In this document: one piece after another, positions 22,526 through 34,000 of the stretch | Position numbering within the stretch: the stretch's first letter is position 1 | How the letters are laid out: the number at the start of each line of letters is the position of its first letter | Source of the DNA: Notolepis coatsorum | Taxonomy: Eukaryota; Chordata; Actinopteri; Aulopiformes; Paralepididae | Length of the DNA: 64,000 nt | Reading direction: 5' to 3' | Assembly (NCBI GenBank): GCA_963971535.1 | Contig: OZ020585.1 | Coordinates: 154,057,371 to 154,121,370 of the forward strand | Program-made: the position numbers and the translations under genes | The notes under the pieces: model-generated | Databases searched by the model: none | Told to the model about the DNA's origin: nothing | What the model saw: the letters and a program-made list of their open reading frames with translations, nothing else

Positions 22526-24209
22526 TCAAGACCGGGAACCACAGGTCCTGCGCTCCCTCCGTATCCGCTCCAACAGCTGACTCAACAGCTGTACAGGAGG
22601 AAAGGCGTACAGAAGGCCGGGCGGCCATGGAAAGATCGAGAAGGCATCCACCCCCAAGGGGGGATGATCTGCCCGACTGCCCGAGAACCACAAGGGGCAC
22701 TTGTGAGAATGTCGGCTCGCAAACAGATCCACCGAGGCCTCCCCGAAGTGATCCCAGATCTGCCTGACTATATCGTGGCGGAGTTCCCACTCGTCGTAAC
22801 GAGGACCGCCCCGCGACATAATATCTGCGCCCACATTCTCTACACCAGGGATGTGGAGCGCCCTCAGACTGCGCAGCCTGCGAGATGCCCATAGCCAAAG
22901 TTCGGCCGCCGCCCGGTGCAGGCGGATGGAACGAGTCCCACCCTGCCTGTTGATATACGCCGCTGCCGTCATACTGTCCGTTCTGACCAGAACGTGCTCG
23001 CCTACCACCAGGTGGTCGAACCGTTTGAGGACCAGGAGGACCGCGTTCAATTCCAACACATTGATGTGCACGGTAGACGGGCCAGCATGGACCTTCGTCC
23101 AGCTGCCCCCCACTGCGTTGGTTCGACACGTCCCTCCCCAACCCATGAGAGAGGCGTCGGTGAAGACTGTGACGTGTGAGCGCCTGCTGCCCATGGGGAC
23201 CCCAATGGTGAGGATACCCAGCCTCCTCCAATGGGCGAGATCTCCCCATATCGACAAAGGAGCCATCAACCGTTTCCATTTGCCCCTCACCGGATCTATC
23301 CCCATAGAGAATAACCACCTCTGTATCCTCCTCATGAAGAGGAGGCCAAGAGGAACTACCGTGTGAGCAGATGCCATCATACCGAACAGGCGCATCACTT
23401 GCAGCGCCGTGACCGTCCCTCCCAGACGGAAACCCCTGAGCGTGTGTAGGATAGACACCCTCGGCTGCTCCGAGAGGGTTACAATCATGGGCCTTGACCT
23501 CAGTGTCAAGCCCAAGTACTAAACCTGTTGACTGGGAAGAGGTGTACTCTTCTTCCAGTTCACAGCAAAACCCAGCCTGGTGAGGAATTCCACCACCAGC
23601 CTGGTATGAGACCTGGCAACCTCCTCCGACCGGCTGAGGAGTAGAATGTCGTCGAGATAGAATAGAACCCGTATTCCCCGACGACGTAGAGGCTCCAGCG
23701 CAGTCGCTACGCACTTGGTGAATGTGCGGGGAGCCAGAGAATAGCCGAACGGCAGCCTCTGGTACTCGTACGCTATGCCCTGAAACAGGAACCGCAGGAA
23801 CTTCCTGTAAGGAGGGAAAATCGGGATGTGAAAATATGCATCCTTCAGGTCTATGGAGGTGAACCAGTCTCCCCTTCTGACAGCAAGCAGCAGGAGTTTG
23901 ACGGTCAACATTCTGAATGGTCTCGCTACAATCATACGATTGAACGCGGACAGATCCAGTATAGGTCTGACCCCTCCCGTTTCTTTGGGCACCAGAAAAT
24001 AACTGGAGTAGACGCCTGACATCGCGTCCTCTCTCGGGGACCACGACTACGGCCTGCTTCGCCAACAGAGATTGGATCTCGTCGGCCAGGGCTGTCACTG
24101 CTTCTGACCCTGACAATAGGGTCGGCACCAAACCTGAGAACGGAGGGTGGGGTTGTGCGAACTGCAAAACAAGCCCCTCCCTCAATGTTCTCTCTATCCA
24201 CCCCTCCAA
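22526..24209 (-). pseudogene. DIRS reverse transcriptase and RNase H region
   Basis: Seen on the minus strand: SSYFLVPKETGGVRPILDLS, then TSIDLKDAYFHIPI, LPFGYSLAPRTF and YLDD (about 24020-23640). RNase H follows with VTVFTDASLMGWGG, INVLELNAVLLVLKRF and VRTDSM (about 23180-22960). After that is the phrase VDLFASRHSHKCPLWFS, typical of the DIRS region between RNase H and the recombinase. Together they mark a DIRS polymerase. The region is a broken fossil. Confidence 0.85.
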
Positions 24210-24377
24210 ACGGCATTCTTGTCACCATATGTGAAAATAATCCCACAGCGCACCCGCCATCAACTGACGCTGGGCCGCAAGGAACAGTAGATAGTTGGCC
24301 CGGTCCCTCCCGCTGTGCGACGCACCCAAGGGGGGACCCCGACAGAAAGGACTGGTTTGATACGGGAGAAGCTGCCA

Positions 24378-26064
24378 TCAAACTGGTTGACACACACCCC
24401 CCCCCCCTGAACACCCCTCTAGCGCATGCTGAGGAGTTGTTCTACAGCTAGAGACGCAAGGCGTGAGGACCCCATGGGCTCCTACACGCCGTAGCCCTGC
24501 AGTGATATTGCTATCACCCAAATCACGCTCGCCTCTTCTTTGCAGACCACTGCCGCTCTCACGGGAGTGGGAGGCATCAGCGTGACACCCCGCCTGGCGA
24601 AGGCGAGGCCGGGGTAACCCTTGCTGTGCATTCAACTGAAGAGGCCTCGAGTCCCCCTGCTGACCACTGTAACTAGTGGCAACCGTAACACCAGGCTCAC
24701 CCATCACACAACGTGTGGTGCAGGAGCCACGCGACAGCACAACATTCTCACGGACAGACCCAGGCTCAGCCATCAACTGGGTGTCAGCCCCTGTCCCCAT
24801 GAGAAGTGAAAAGTGGGGCCGCATGCGCTTCAAAGAAGGTGTGCGGCCTGCAGCCAAAGGAAAACGACCAGAGCCCCTCTTCCGTTAGTGACGGAGAGAG
24901 GATTGAACGGGGAGCGGGCTGCTCGCGGCAGAATGACGACGGCTTGTTTGATCCAAGCCGAATACACCCAAAATGGCCGATCCCTCGGCCGCCAAGGCTG
25001 TCGGCCTTGTGGATCACTGGCGGGGGAAACATGGCCGCCTGTCAAGGGCCTCGCCACAGTCGTTGACGAGGCCGTGCTCCAACCTCTGGCTGCACAGCGT
25101 GAGGCGGCGTGGGACCCAGATCAACAACCGCCTCCGCCTCCACAGAACGACCAAAAAGTCCTTCCGTGGAAAAAGGAGTCGTGAGGAGAGAAAACCTATC
25201 CTCTTCCCCCAAGAGGAGAGTGCTCCAACCAGACATGCCTATTAACATCAACAACAACATGATAGCATCCTAATCCTCCCCACAGTTATAGCTTGCGACT
25301 GAGTCAAGATCTCTATAACACCAAAAACATGCAACATGTTTATAATGTTGGCTGGACCCATAGCCCCACTACCCGACGCCAATGTGGATAGGAAAATAGC
25401 CAGCTAAGCCATAACACTGGCCGCCGCTAAAAACCATCCTGCAGCAGTATACCACTCATCCATCCATACTGCCACCCTCCGAGCCGATTCGCTCTCAAGC
25501 ATCGGCCGGGTGGGACATCGTTCATCCCCGCCTGGGCACAGGATCAAAGCTACCTGGCTACTTAGCCACGGTACACCCGGCCTGCACCCTGTTGTCAGCC
25601 CTTTTACCCGTAAAAAAGGTAAATAAGACTCAGCGAAACCCCCCACATTAGCTACCGACTGGCCTTCATCAATGAACCGGGCAAGAGGAGGGAAAAGCGG
25701 CAACGTCCCACGGCGGGGAATATTAGAACAACGACCCATTTCAGCATTAGCATTAGCAGTAGCATTAGTAGCATTAGTGGTAGCAGCATGCTCCAGGATC
25801 GCTCGGAAATCGTCCACTGCGTCCACTGGAACGTTCACCAAGCCATCCCGCCCCTGGCGCCGACACACACTCCACAGCATTACTAACACCAACATCAATG
25901 CCTGATGACACAGGGCCTACCTGTGTACAAGCCGGCTCGATAGCCAAACCTTGCACGCTGCTCTTTGATCTGCTGCCAACAGACGGGGAAACATCAGAAT
26001 AGACCCGACGTGTCGCTGAAACATGCCCGAAGATTCCAGGGGTAAGCAAACCTCCGGTAAGCAT
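24378..26064 (-). pseudogene. DIRS Gag-like region
   Basis: This is the upstream third of the element on the minus strand. Short open stretches read ordinary protein such as GVPWLSSQVALILCPGG, in the position where DIRS elements carry Gag. No zinc knuckle was found and the assignment rests on position. The region is broken. Confidence 0.5.
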
Positions 26065-26139
26065 TCAACATTACGCAATTTCTCTAATCTTTTCATAGCA
26101 CTAGTTACATAGGGCGACTTGCGGCCGCTATGATGGAAA

Positions 26140-26330
26140 CGAAATAGAGGAAGAGTGAGTGGTGACCACGCCTAGTACTTTATAGTACGCCTCTATAGGG
26201 GCGGGCCTGGCAGGTGGTGTGTGTATTTGTTTTTCGTTGATGGTGTACAGTAGGTACATGAGATGAGGTATATCTCGGTATGGTTTAAGAGCGGAACGCA
26301 ATGCCAAGTACGATAATATAACTACTTATG
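26140..26330 (-). repeat. DIRS inverted terminal repeat, right
   Basis: This is the inverted match to 20875-20995, extended outward by a stretch complementary to 21119-21160. The element end is placed near 26330, at ataatataac. Confidence 0.82.
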
Positions 26331-26588
26331 TTCTTTCATAATAGCAATAACTATTTATGTTCTTATTCAATGGCATTAACTATTTATGTTCCTATGATTA
26401 AATAGTTATGAATCTGAAACCTGGGTTACACATGCGCACTAATAAACGGTTTATTTTTCCAGACCAAACTCAGTCCATGTGGTCATGTCTTTTTTTCTAT
26501 ACGCCGAATACTAGCTAGGATGATGTTAGCAAACTACATTGGTTGACTGCACACGTCGAGACTTCTGCTGACAAAAATTTCTCACGCA
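26331..26588. other. unassigned, with aactatttatgttc repeats
   Basis: Three imperfect copies of aactatttatgttc lie at about 26332-26395, followed by AATAAA-like sequence near 26441. No element was recognised. Confidence 0.35.
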
Positions 26589-26633
26589 ACATATCTCTAT
26601 GTAGCTTTATATTTTCAACAGTATCTCTATGTA

Positions 26634-27114
26634 GGCGGCTATGTGGCATAGTGGGCAAGGCGCTCGCCACGAATGACTGAGACGCTGGGCTTGCCTGTTC
26701 GAGCCCAGCGCTCCACATTGCTTTCAGTTTAGCTGGTCGTTCATACTAATACACATTGGCCGTATTAGGGGGTGGGAAACTGATGGGTGGGGATCGGGCG
26801 TTGTGGACAGCAACTCCTACAGGTCGGTGGGTGCGCCTGCGCAGTAGAATCAGGAAGTGTCGGGGGCAGCGTGAGCCTCCCACGCGTTACTCCTCGCCAC
26901 TGAGAGATCGAGCTGCGCAGGTGAAAAGATGCGACTGCTGTTACCTCAAGTACCGGAGGGGACTTGTGCTATGTATGACTTAGTCCACATTGCAGCCGGC
27001 TTGTGGGAGGCAAGAAACAGCGTTCGTGACAGGGGAGGGTTGAATTAGACGATACGAAATTGGGATGGGAGAAAATATAGAAAATGGGAGAAAAAGTGGA
27101 TAAAAAAAAAAAAA
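26634..27114 (+). mobile_element. tRNA-derived SINE with poly-A tail
   Basis: The head (26634-26715) has a polymerase III A-box-like TGGCATAGTGGGC and a B-box-like GTTCGAGCCC, about 45 bases apart, as in a tRNA. A body of about 300 bases follows, then a tail with gacaggggaggg and a poly-A run ending at 27114. The flanking target duplication cagtatctct starts at 26619 and at 27115, although the host minisatellite repeats this phrase anyway. A 5'-truncated copy lies at 1497-1640. Confidence 0.82.
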
Positions 27115-27442
27115 CAGTATCTCTCTATGTGGCTTTCGATTTTCGATTTTCAACAGAATCTCTCTATGTGGCTTTCTATTTTAAACAGAATCTCTCTATG
27201 TGGCTTTCTATTTTCAACAGAATCTCTCTATGTGGCTTTCTATTTTCAACAGAATCTCTCAGCTTTGGTGTTTCAAACTAACGTTATCTCACTATGTAGC
27301 TTTCTTGTTTCAAACAGTAACGTTATCTTTCTTGTTTTAAACAGTAACGTTATCTCTCTATGTAGCTTTCTTGTTTCAAACAGTATCTCTCTATGTGGAT
27401 TTCTAGTTTCAAACAGTAACGTTATCTCTCTTTATTACATGG

Positions 27443-27935
27443 CGTTTTCACATTCGCCGAAATGCTTGCTTGTGATTGGTCAATAGCCCCCCGAGTGCGG
27501 TCATTATTTTTCAATAATGACCGCAGATTTTTCAATAATGACCGCAGAGCGCAGCTGTTCGCAATCAAGCCCACTGACACACTGTTTCAGTGCAATTAGA
27601 CACTGCCGTGCCGGCGATGACAGGGGGCGGAGCGACGAGCGGAGGCAGAACACAGCGGAGCCAGAACACAGAGGCTGCCCGCGATAATAATAATCACTTT
27701 ATTTGGGCTGACAGAGCCACAGAACAACTGCGATTTGTCAAATGAATTAGGTATATTGTTAGTAAGTTAGCCATGTAATAAGCGGGATAATGTATAGCCT
27801 ACTTGGTCATTGTCGCAAAATAATTGACCTTCACTACGTTTAAAACACCTCGCCGAGGCGGCTCGGTATTTTAAACTACGTGTCGGTCAATTATTTTGCG
27901 ACAATGACCTCGTAGCCATACATTATCCCTTACAT
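27443..27935. mobile_element. Crypton/MITE-like repeat with long hairpin
   Basis: This stretch interrupts the minisatellite. Its first part shares phrases with 57600-57760: acattcgcc-aaatgcttg, caataatgaccgc and gcaatcaagcccactgacac. Its last part is a long imperfect hairpin (27779-27931). The relative at 57590 carries a Crypton-like coding piece, so this copy may be a non-autonomous member of that family. No transposase is visible here. Confidence 0.6.
27779..27931. repeat. long imperfect hairpin, about 75-bp arms
   Basis: The left arm (from about 27779) and the right arm (to about 27931) are inverted complements along ggtcattgtcgcaaaataat and on both sides of it, with scattered mismatches and a short centre near 27855. 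Confidence 0.85.
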
Positions 27936-28030
27936 GTAGCTTTCTTGTTTCAAACAGTATCTCTCTATGTGGCTTTCTAGTTTCAAACAGTAACGTTATC
28001 TCTCTATGTAGCTTTCCTGTTTTAAAAAGT

Positions 28031-29122
28031 GTTCCAGGGATTTTATTCTCCTGAGGGGAGTTTATTCAGTTATGAAGATATCGTGTGGGTGATATGACTT
28101 GTATTCTGCTTACAGAATTTCACTTATTTAGTTTGGATCACTTGAGAGCGCGGTCTAACTTGACTATACTTATTTAGTTTTACAATGTCAAAGCCTTTTA
28201 AATATAAATCAAAACGTTCTCGTATTTCTGCAATCTATGTGCAAAATAATAACGAGTTGAGTTCTAACAAAGAACGTATTAGGGTAGGCTGATAGAGTAA
28301 ACTATGATATGAATATGAATTTGAATATGATATGATATAAGATATACTGGTCCGTCCGCGAGGATAGCGGGGAGTCGGATAGCCATTAAATGCCATTTGA
28401 GAATATAGGCTATTAATGCAAAGCGACGGCCTATAGCCTATACATATTATTTAATGTTTTCATAAGCGTAAAGATACAACAGCTAGATTAATGATCAAGT
28501 TAGTTTACTGTATGCAGGCTTCGCAGGGCTGTGTTATTATATATGCGCAAGTTACTGTTGCATAATGTAGGCTATGGCTGCTATTATGTAATTCATATAG
28601 GCTACCTAATACCGACAACAAAATAGATTGTATGCCTCTAGTACAAATCATATTATACCCGGTAGCCAATCGAACAAAATGAATAAAGGCATTCATATTC
28701 CAGCATGGTTATAATGACACACCAACGCCAAACAGTGGTTAACGAACGGTCTTTATTAGTATTTTGAGCTGTCCAGGCAGAATTGCAGCAATGGTCTTAG
28801 GGAGTCTTTGATATCTGACATCACCATGTACAAGACCGCCAGCCTTTTATTTATCCCATAACACGGGTTGTGTCTTCTTGGTTCCGTGAACAATCTCGCT
28901 CGTGGAGTTTCTCATAGTTCGCTCGGGTTAGTCCATTATTTCACATCCCATGGAGGGTGTTTCATGACCATATATGGATAATCATGCACAAGCATTGACG
29001 GTAGAACAAAGAGTATCAACACGGAGTGTGCGTACGACCCGTGTACGCACGTGTGATGAATCCAGATTTTTCTGTGCGTACACACATTCTAAATTCTGTG
29101 CTTAAGAACAAAGATAGAACAC
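28031..29122. other. unassigned; possible minus-strand LTR fragment
   Basis: No coding frame is recognised. A weak satellite of gatatgaat-type units lies at about 28308-28345. On the minus strand, an ataaataaaagg TATA-like box near 28855 and an AATAAA near 28755, about 100 bases apart, give the texture of an LTR, but no partner was found. The right part (about 29015-29090) has repeated gtgcgtac motifs. Confidence 0.35.
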
Positions 29123-29548
29123 TGTAAGGGGCTGAGGAGAATGGTGATCAATGGATGCTATGTTCCTGCCTGTTGGCTCCCCCCAATGGAGAGAAGAAGA
29201 CTGACAGCTGCACACATGCAGACACACACACACAGCTGTCTTTCAATTAGCAATCAGCATGCCTCTCAAAGAGGCCAGACCAAGAACATCAGAGGGTGTC
29301 TTCGAATGGAGAGTGGGAGAGCTGTGGGGAGACAACCAAACTGTGAGTTAAACAGCCGGTAAACCGGACAGCGGCCCGGCCTAGTTAAAGACTGGACTAT
29401 AGCAAAGACAATTCGGTGCTTCACTGGGAGCCAGTATGATTTTAGTTTGTTTCTTAATTTTCTGTTTTGTTTAAATAAATGCCCCTGGCCATTGTCCAGC
29501 GGGGAGCTAAAGCTGTTTGACTGTGTGTTTGATTATTTGTACAACCAT
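29123..29548 (+). repeat. 5' LTR of gag-only element, part 1
   Basis: This matches 39784-40210 closely. The sequence stops at acaaccat, the BEL target site, and resumes at 37881. Confidence 0.9.
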
Positions 29549-30983
29549 TGTAACTGAGGGGTACAATTCCCTGACTGTATTACTAGATATGATACTTACT
29601 ACCACTACCTTTGTACTTAATATTCGGCCACCCAGTACACGGCATAAATATATTATCATGAACACTCTCACGTAGATGAAACGGATCCAACACAAATGTA
29701 CGAATTAGAAACAGGTCTTTATTGCCTACACAGCGATGGTGTGTAGACTAAACACTTAATCACTTAATTACATTTATGAATTGAAATAGTATGCACTTTT
29801 ATGGCAAGGAGTATTCGTCGGTATATCAATAGATAATGTCCAATCTCTGAAGGCGCAGGTGGTAAATATACGACCTGGAATAGTTAAGGAATAACAGCAA
29901 TGATACTTTAATGATTATAGGCTGGATACACTAGAGGGGGTTAATCCGGTCGCTTGTAAGCCGACAGGAGTAGGAGGGGGGGGGGGGGTAGAATCCAGCT
30001 GCCTCGTCCGGCCAAGGGTATCCCAGGAGAACCCACTGTAGTGCCGTTCAATGCGCCGGCGATCCTTGGACCACAGATGAAAGCAGGTGGACTCTTTGTG
30101 GGCCGGCTCTCTCCGGTCCACGGGGGAGAGATGTGGAGAGACCTCGTCTTGCAGAGCGTCTCCTCACCTTGCGACCTCTCCAGGGGGGGGGGGTTCCAAC
30201 ACACGGTAGTGTCGGGGGTCTTTATCCATAGAATAATCAAAGTATCCAAAGCATAATCCGTGCCTGGGAAGGCGGGCTGTCGTCGGTAGAATAATCCGGT
30301 ATACAGGTCCATTCGCTCGTCGGCTCTGGGGCTCCTCGGGTGCAGCTTCACATAGGGTCAACCACCCTGGGTAAGCAGCCAGTTCTCTGCCCGAAACGAT
30401 GGGGTACCGACGACGGTAGTATTCTCACCGCACGAAGCACTATATATTAACAGACTATTATTAGCTTAATGGACTACGTCCAACTCGACGATATAGTGCC
30501 AAATATGACTATTCAAATATTAATATACACGATGTCTCAATACCGATGGTAGGCGAACTTGGCCTTACTCCCACACGTGGCATCGCGGGGAGGCCTTACG
30601 TCTGTGACTCTATTGGAGGGCAAGAAACTGGACTGAAAAGAAAGTCCTACTTTAGTAGCGCAGTATATATACGCACTATGAACAAATAGTCCCATTAGTG
30701 GTGCGGTAGCCAAATTCCTACGCGGAACTAGGACTTGTTCGTACATGTCGAGCGGTACGTTTGAACTGGGTCTGAGGGGTATGGCAGCCTGGCACCAAGG
30801 TCTCGACCAATAGTAGAATGGAGACTATTATGGGATGTTCAGTAGGCTAGAATGGATATTCAATGCATATTGTACAAGGAATATACAAGGGATATCAGGG
30901 AATATTAGAGAATATACAAATACAATTAAATATATATATATAAATAAATATATATATTCGGTTTAATCTGGCCCTTCACAACA
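29549..30983 (-). repeat. BEL 3' LTR
   Basis: This is an almost exact copy of 36447-37880. Differences by eye are a few bases and the lengths of G runs. It contains AT-rich sequence near 30925-30960 and a long G run near 29978. Confidence 0.93.
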
Positions 30984-31092
30984 GCCACCCCCTGAATAGG
31001 TCCCGGACCTAATCAGTTAAACAGAGACAGATTAATCGCGTTGTCTATTTACACATAAGGGTTTGCTGTAGGGGTCAGTCAACTTCACAAAG

Positions 31093-34000
31093 TCATAGGG
31101 TTGTAGGGTCATGGTCATCATCGATTGTGTCTGGGAGTCGAGGCAGTTCTATGAGCCTTGCCACGGGACGGGTGTAAGTGCGACCCTGGACGAGCACTTC
31201 AGCTGCTCGGACCTTGCCGTCGGCACCGGTGATCACTTTGCTTACGCGGCCGGCCGGCCACATAGCTCTGGGCAGTGATTGATCAACAATCATGACGACT
31301 GTTCCTTCTGTCAAATTGTCTCTCTCCTTTACCCACTTCTGGCGGGTCTGTAGAGACGGTAGGTAGTGCAGTAGGAAACTGTTCCAAAACTTGTCGGCTA
31401 ATACTTGGCTGTACCTCCACATTCGTCGGCCGTTCAATACGATCGGGTATTTAATGTCATCCGGTAGATTGGGGGCTCTGCGTAGGCGACCACCCACTCT
31501 GATGAGGGTGTGAGCGTCGCTCTCGGGGGCCAGGTGAATTAATCTGCTGTCGGATGGGACAGGCTTTCCTCCCTGGAGACAGGCCAATTCATCGGGGAAC
31601 GAGTCTCTCTGGGCTCGCTGCAGTAGAAGCAATTCTGCTTCCTCGTAGTTAGCTGCTGACATATCAGCGGGGGACTTGCACTCCAGGTGGTACCGCAGGA
31701 ATGTTCTTTGTTGTGCACTCTCTATGGACGTGCAATCGTTTATGTTAGGGTCGGTGGAGGCTACGGTGCTCAATCCACAGAACACAGACTTCTTAATTTC
31801 CACCTCCTCTGGACTGGCTTCCCTCGGGATAGGCATGGGCCACTGTCCTTCCGGGAGTCTTAGGAATGCGGGGCCGTCACTGTAGACATTGCGACGGGTG
31901 AGGTCATCCAGGGGCATCCCCCGGGTGATGACGTCAGCTGGGTTCTGTTTTGTATCAACGTAGCGCCACTCTGTTTCTCCGGTTAACTCTTCGGTTAAGT
32001 CTTGAATCTCGGTGACTCTGACTCCCACGAAGACTTTGTACTTGCATGAGTCCGATTTGATCCAGGCGAGTACCGTCGTGGAATCTGACCACAGGATTGT
32101 TCTAGACACCGGTATGGTGAGCTCACGTTGGATGAGCGTGGCTAGGTGCGCTCCGGCTAGGGCTGCGCAGAGCTCTAGACGTGGGATAGATTGTTGCTTG
32201 CGTGGGGCTATTCTCGAGCGGGCGAGGACAAATGCTGTGTAGATCTCTCCCCCTTGGTCTTGGGCCCGCAAGTAGGCTACTGATCCGTATGCGACCTCTG
32301 AGGCGTCACTGAAGACGTGCAAGTCCATTTTACATGTCTCTGGCCTCACCGTGGGTGGGAAGTAGCTTCGGCGCATATTAACGCCTGGGAGTGAGTGGAG
32401 CTCCATCTCCCACTCTCTCCAGGTGGATGCAAGGTGTGCGGGAATGGGGTCGTCCCAGCCCTGGTCCTTGTCCCACAATGCTCGTACAATCATTTTTGCC
32501 CTGGTGGTGTACGGTAGAATACATCCTAGCGGGTCATATTGTCGGGCGAGTGTTGTGTACACACTCCGTCTGGTGGTCGGCGCCGCCGCCGGCCTTCCCT
32601 GCTCCGTAGTCAGGGGCTTGTGTCTGTAGTGAAGCGAATCTGTTTTGAATCGCCACACCAATCCCAGGGTCATCTCCTGGGCTTCTCCCGGGATTGTAGA
32701 CATCCAGGTCTCGCTGCTGGCTGCCTTGTCCTCGGAGGAGAGGCTGCGCAGTACTTGCGGATCGCTGCTGGCCCACTGCCTGAGATCAAAGCCGCCTTTG
32801 ATCAATGAGGCGCGGAGTTTAATCAGGAGAGCCTCGGCTTCTTCCTGGGTTGAAAGGCTTTGTAGACAGTTGTCTACGTAGAAGCTGTTCTTTACGCTGT
32901 GTCGGACCTCTTCGTCCGCTGCTGGGTCCTCTGCTACATGTTTCTGTAGTGCGAATGTAGCACAGCAGGGGCTGCACGTCGTTCCGAAGGGGAGGACTTC
33001 CCATTGGTAGATGGCTGGGTGCTCATCTCCTGGCTTCTCTCTCCATAGGAACCGTAACAGGGGCTTGTCCGCCTCTACTAATCTCACCTGCAGGAACATT
33101 CCTTTAATGTCCCCGCTGATGGCCACCTTTTCCTGGCGGAAGCGGAGTAGAACGCCGAGTAGGGAGGGGCCGAGTGTGGGACCGGGCAGTAACTCTTTAT
33201 TCAGATTTTGGGATCCGATCTGGTAGCTGCAGTTAAATACTATGCGGTCTTTACCGTTGTGATGGACCTTGTGGTGGGGCACGTACCACGATTCAGTGGT
33301 CTGGTCAGCCTCTTTAATGTCCATCTTTGTGACGTGTCCCGCTGTGATGAGCTTCTCAATCTCAGCGCGGTATACACTCTCTTGGGCGGGGTTCTTGGCT
33401 AAGCGCCGCTCCGTGTTCAGCAGGTACCGTTCTATGGCGTCTGTCTTGGCGTGGAAAGTAGGCATTCCTTCTCGCCGCAGGAGTGGCGTGGCGTATCTCA
33501 ACACGCCGTTGACCGGGACTCTCTTGGTCCCTGTCTCGAGGAGGTGAATGGCGTAAATGTCATCTTTAGAGCGAATGTCTTTCTTTCCATTCTTAAAGGG
33601 CATTTGTTCCAAGCTCCATAGCCGCTCTACGTGTTGCAGGAGTGCGGTTTCTCCCTCTGTGACTCGGGAGTGGAGACATCTAGTGGCTGTACTTCGGTTG
33701 AGAGATTTGGCGAGCGGGCCTTGGAGAGTCCATCCCAAACGAGTCTCGACTGCTGCAGGACAGCCTCGGGGTCCGGTATGAACCCGGTCTATCGGGACAA
33801 TGAGGTCTGCATGGTCGGAGCCTATCAACAGGGTCGGCATAGCATTGTCTATGAGCGGGATCGGTAACTTGCGCAGATGTGCATATTTCTCCATCAGCTT
33901 GGCGACGGGGTATGTGTACCGCGACAGTCCTATTTCTTGGCTGGTGAAAGCGTCTGCAATCTGGTACCGTCGCTCAGGCTGGCCGCTTGCTGCGATAGAG

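Larger units (their letters stand above)
20813..26330 (-). mobile_element. DIRS-type tyrosine-recombinase retrotransposon
   Basis: This is a 5.5-kb element with inverted, not direct, terminal repeats (about 20875-20995 against 26140-26290). It has an internal complementary region at 21060-21160 that pairs with both outer ends. Coding runs on the minus strand: Gag-like region, then reverse transcriptase-RNase H, then tyrosine recombinase next to the internal complementary region. This is the layout of DIRS1 elements, which integrate by a tyrosine recombinase through a circular intermediate and make no target duplication. It is a broken fossil with several breaks, but its end structures are clear. 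Confidence 0.88.
26589..28030. repeat. minisatellite, 32- to 39-bp unit, twice interrupted
   Basis: Units such as cagaatctctctatgtggct occur at 26589-26633, at 27115-27442 (about nine units) and again at about 27936-28030. The array is one stretch opened by a SINE (26634-27114) and by a hairpin-bearing repeat (27443-27935). Confidence 0.85.

Noticed and set aside
22398-24209. A 600-codon minus-strand protein
   Set aside because: It overlaps the DIRS reverse transcriptase in another frame and has no recognised motif.
26634-26715. A working tRNA gene
   Set aside because: The A and B boxes are present, but it is joined to a long body and poly-A tail and shares its tail with another copy, so it is a SINE head.
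27127-27486. A repetitive MWLSIF-type protein
   Set aside because: It is a reading of the minisatellite; the units vary in length and do not keep a frame.
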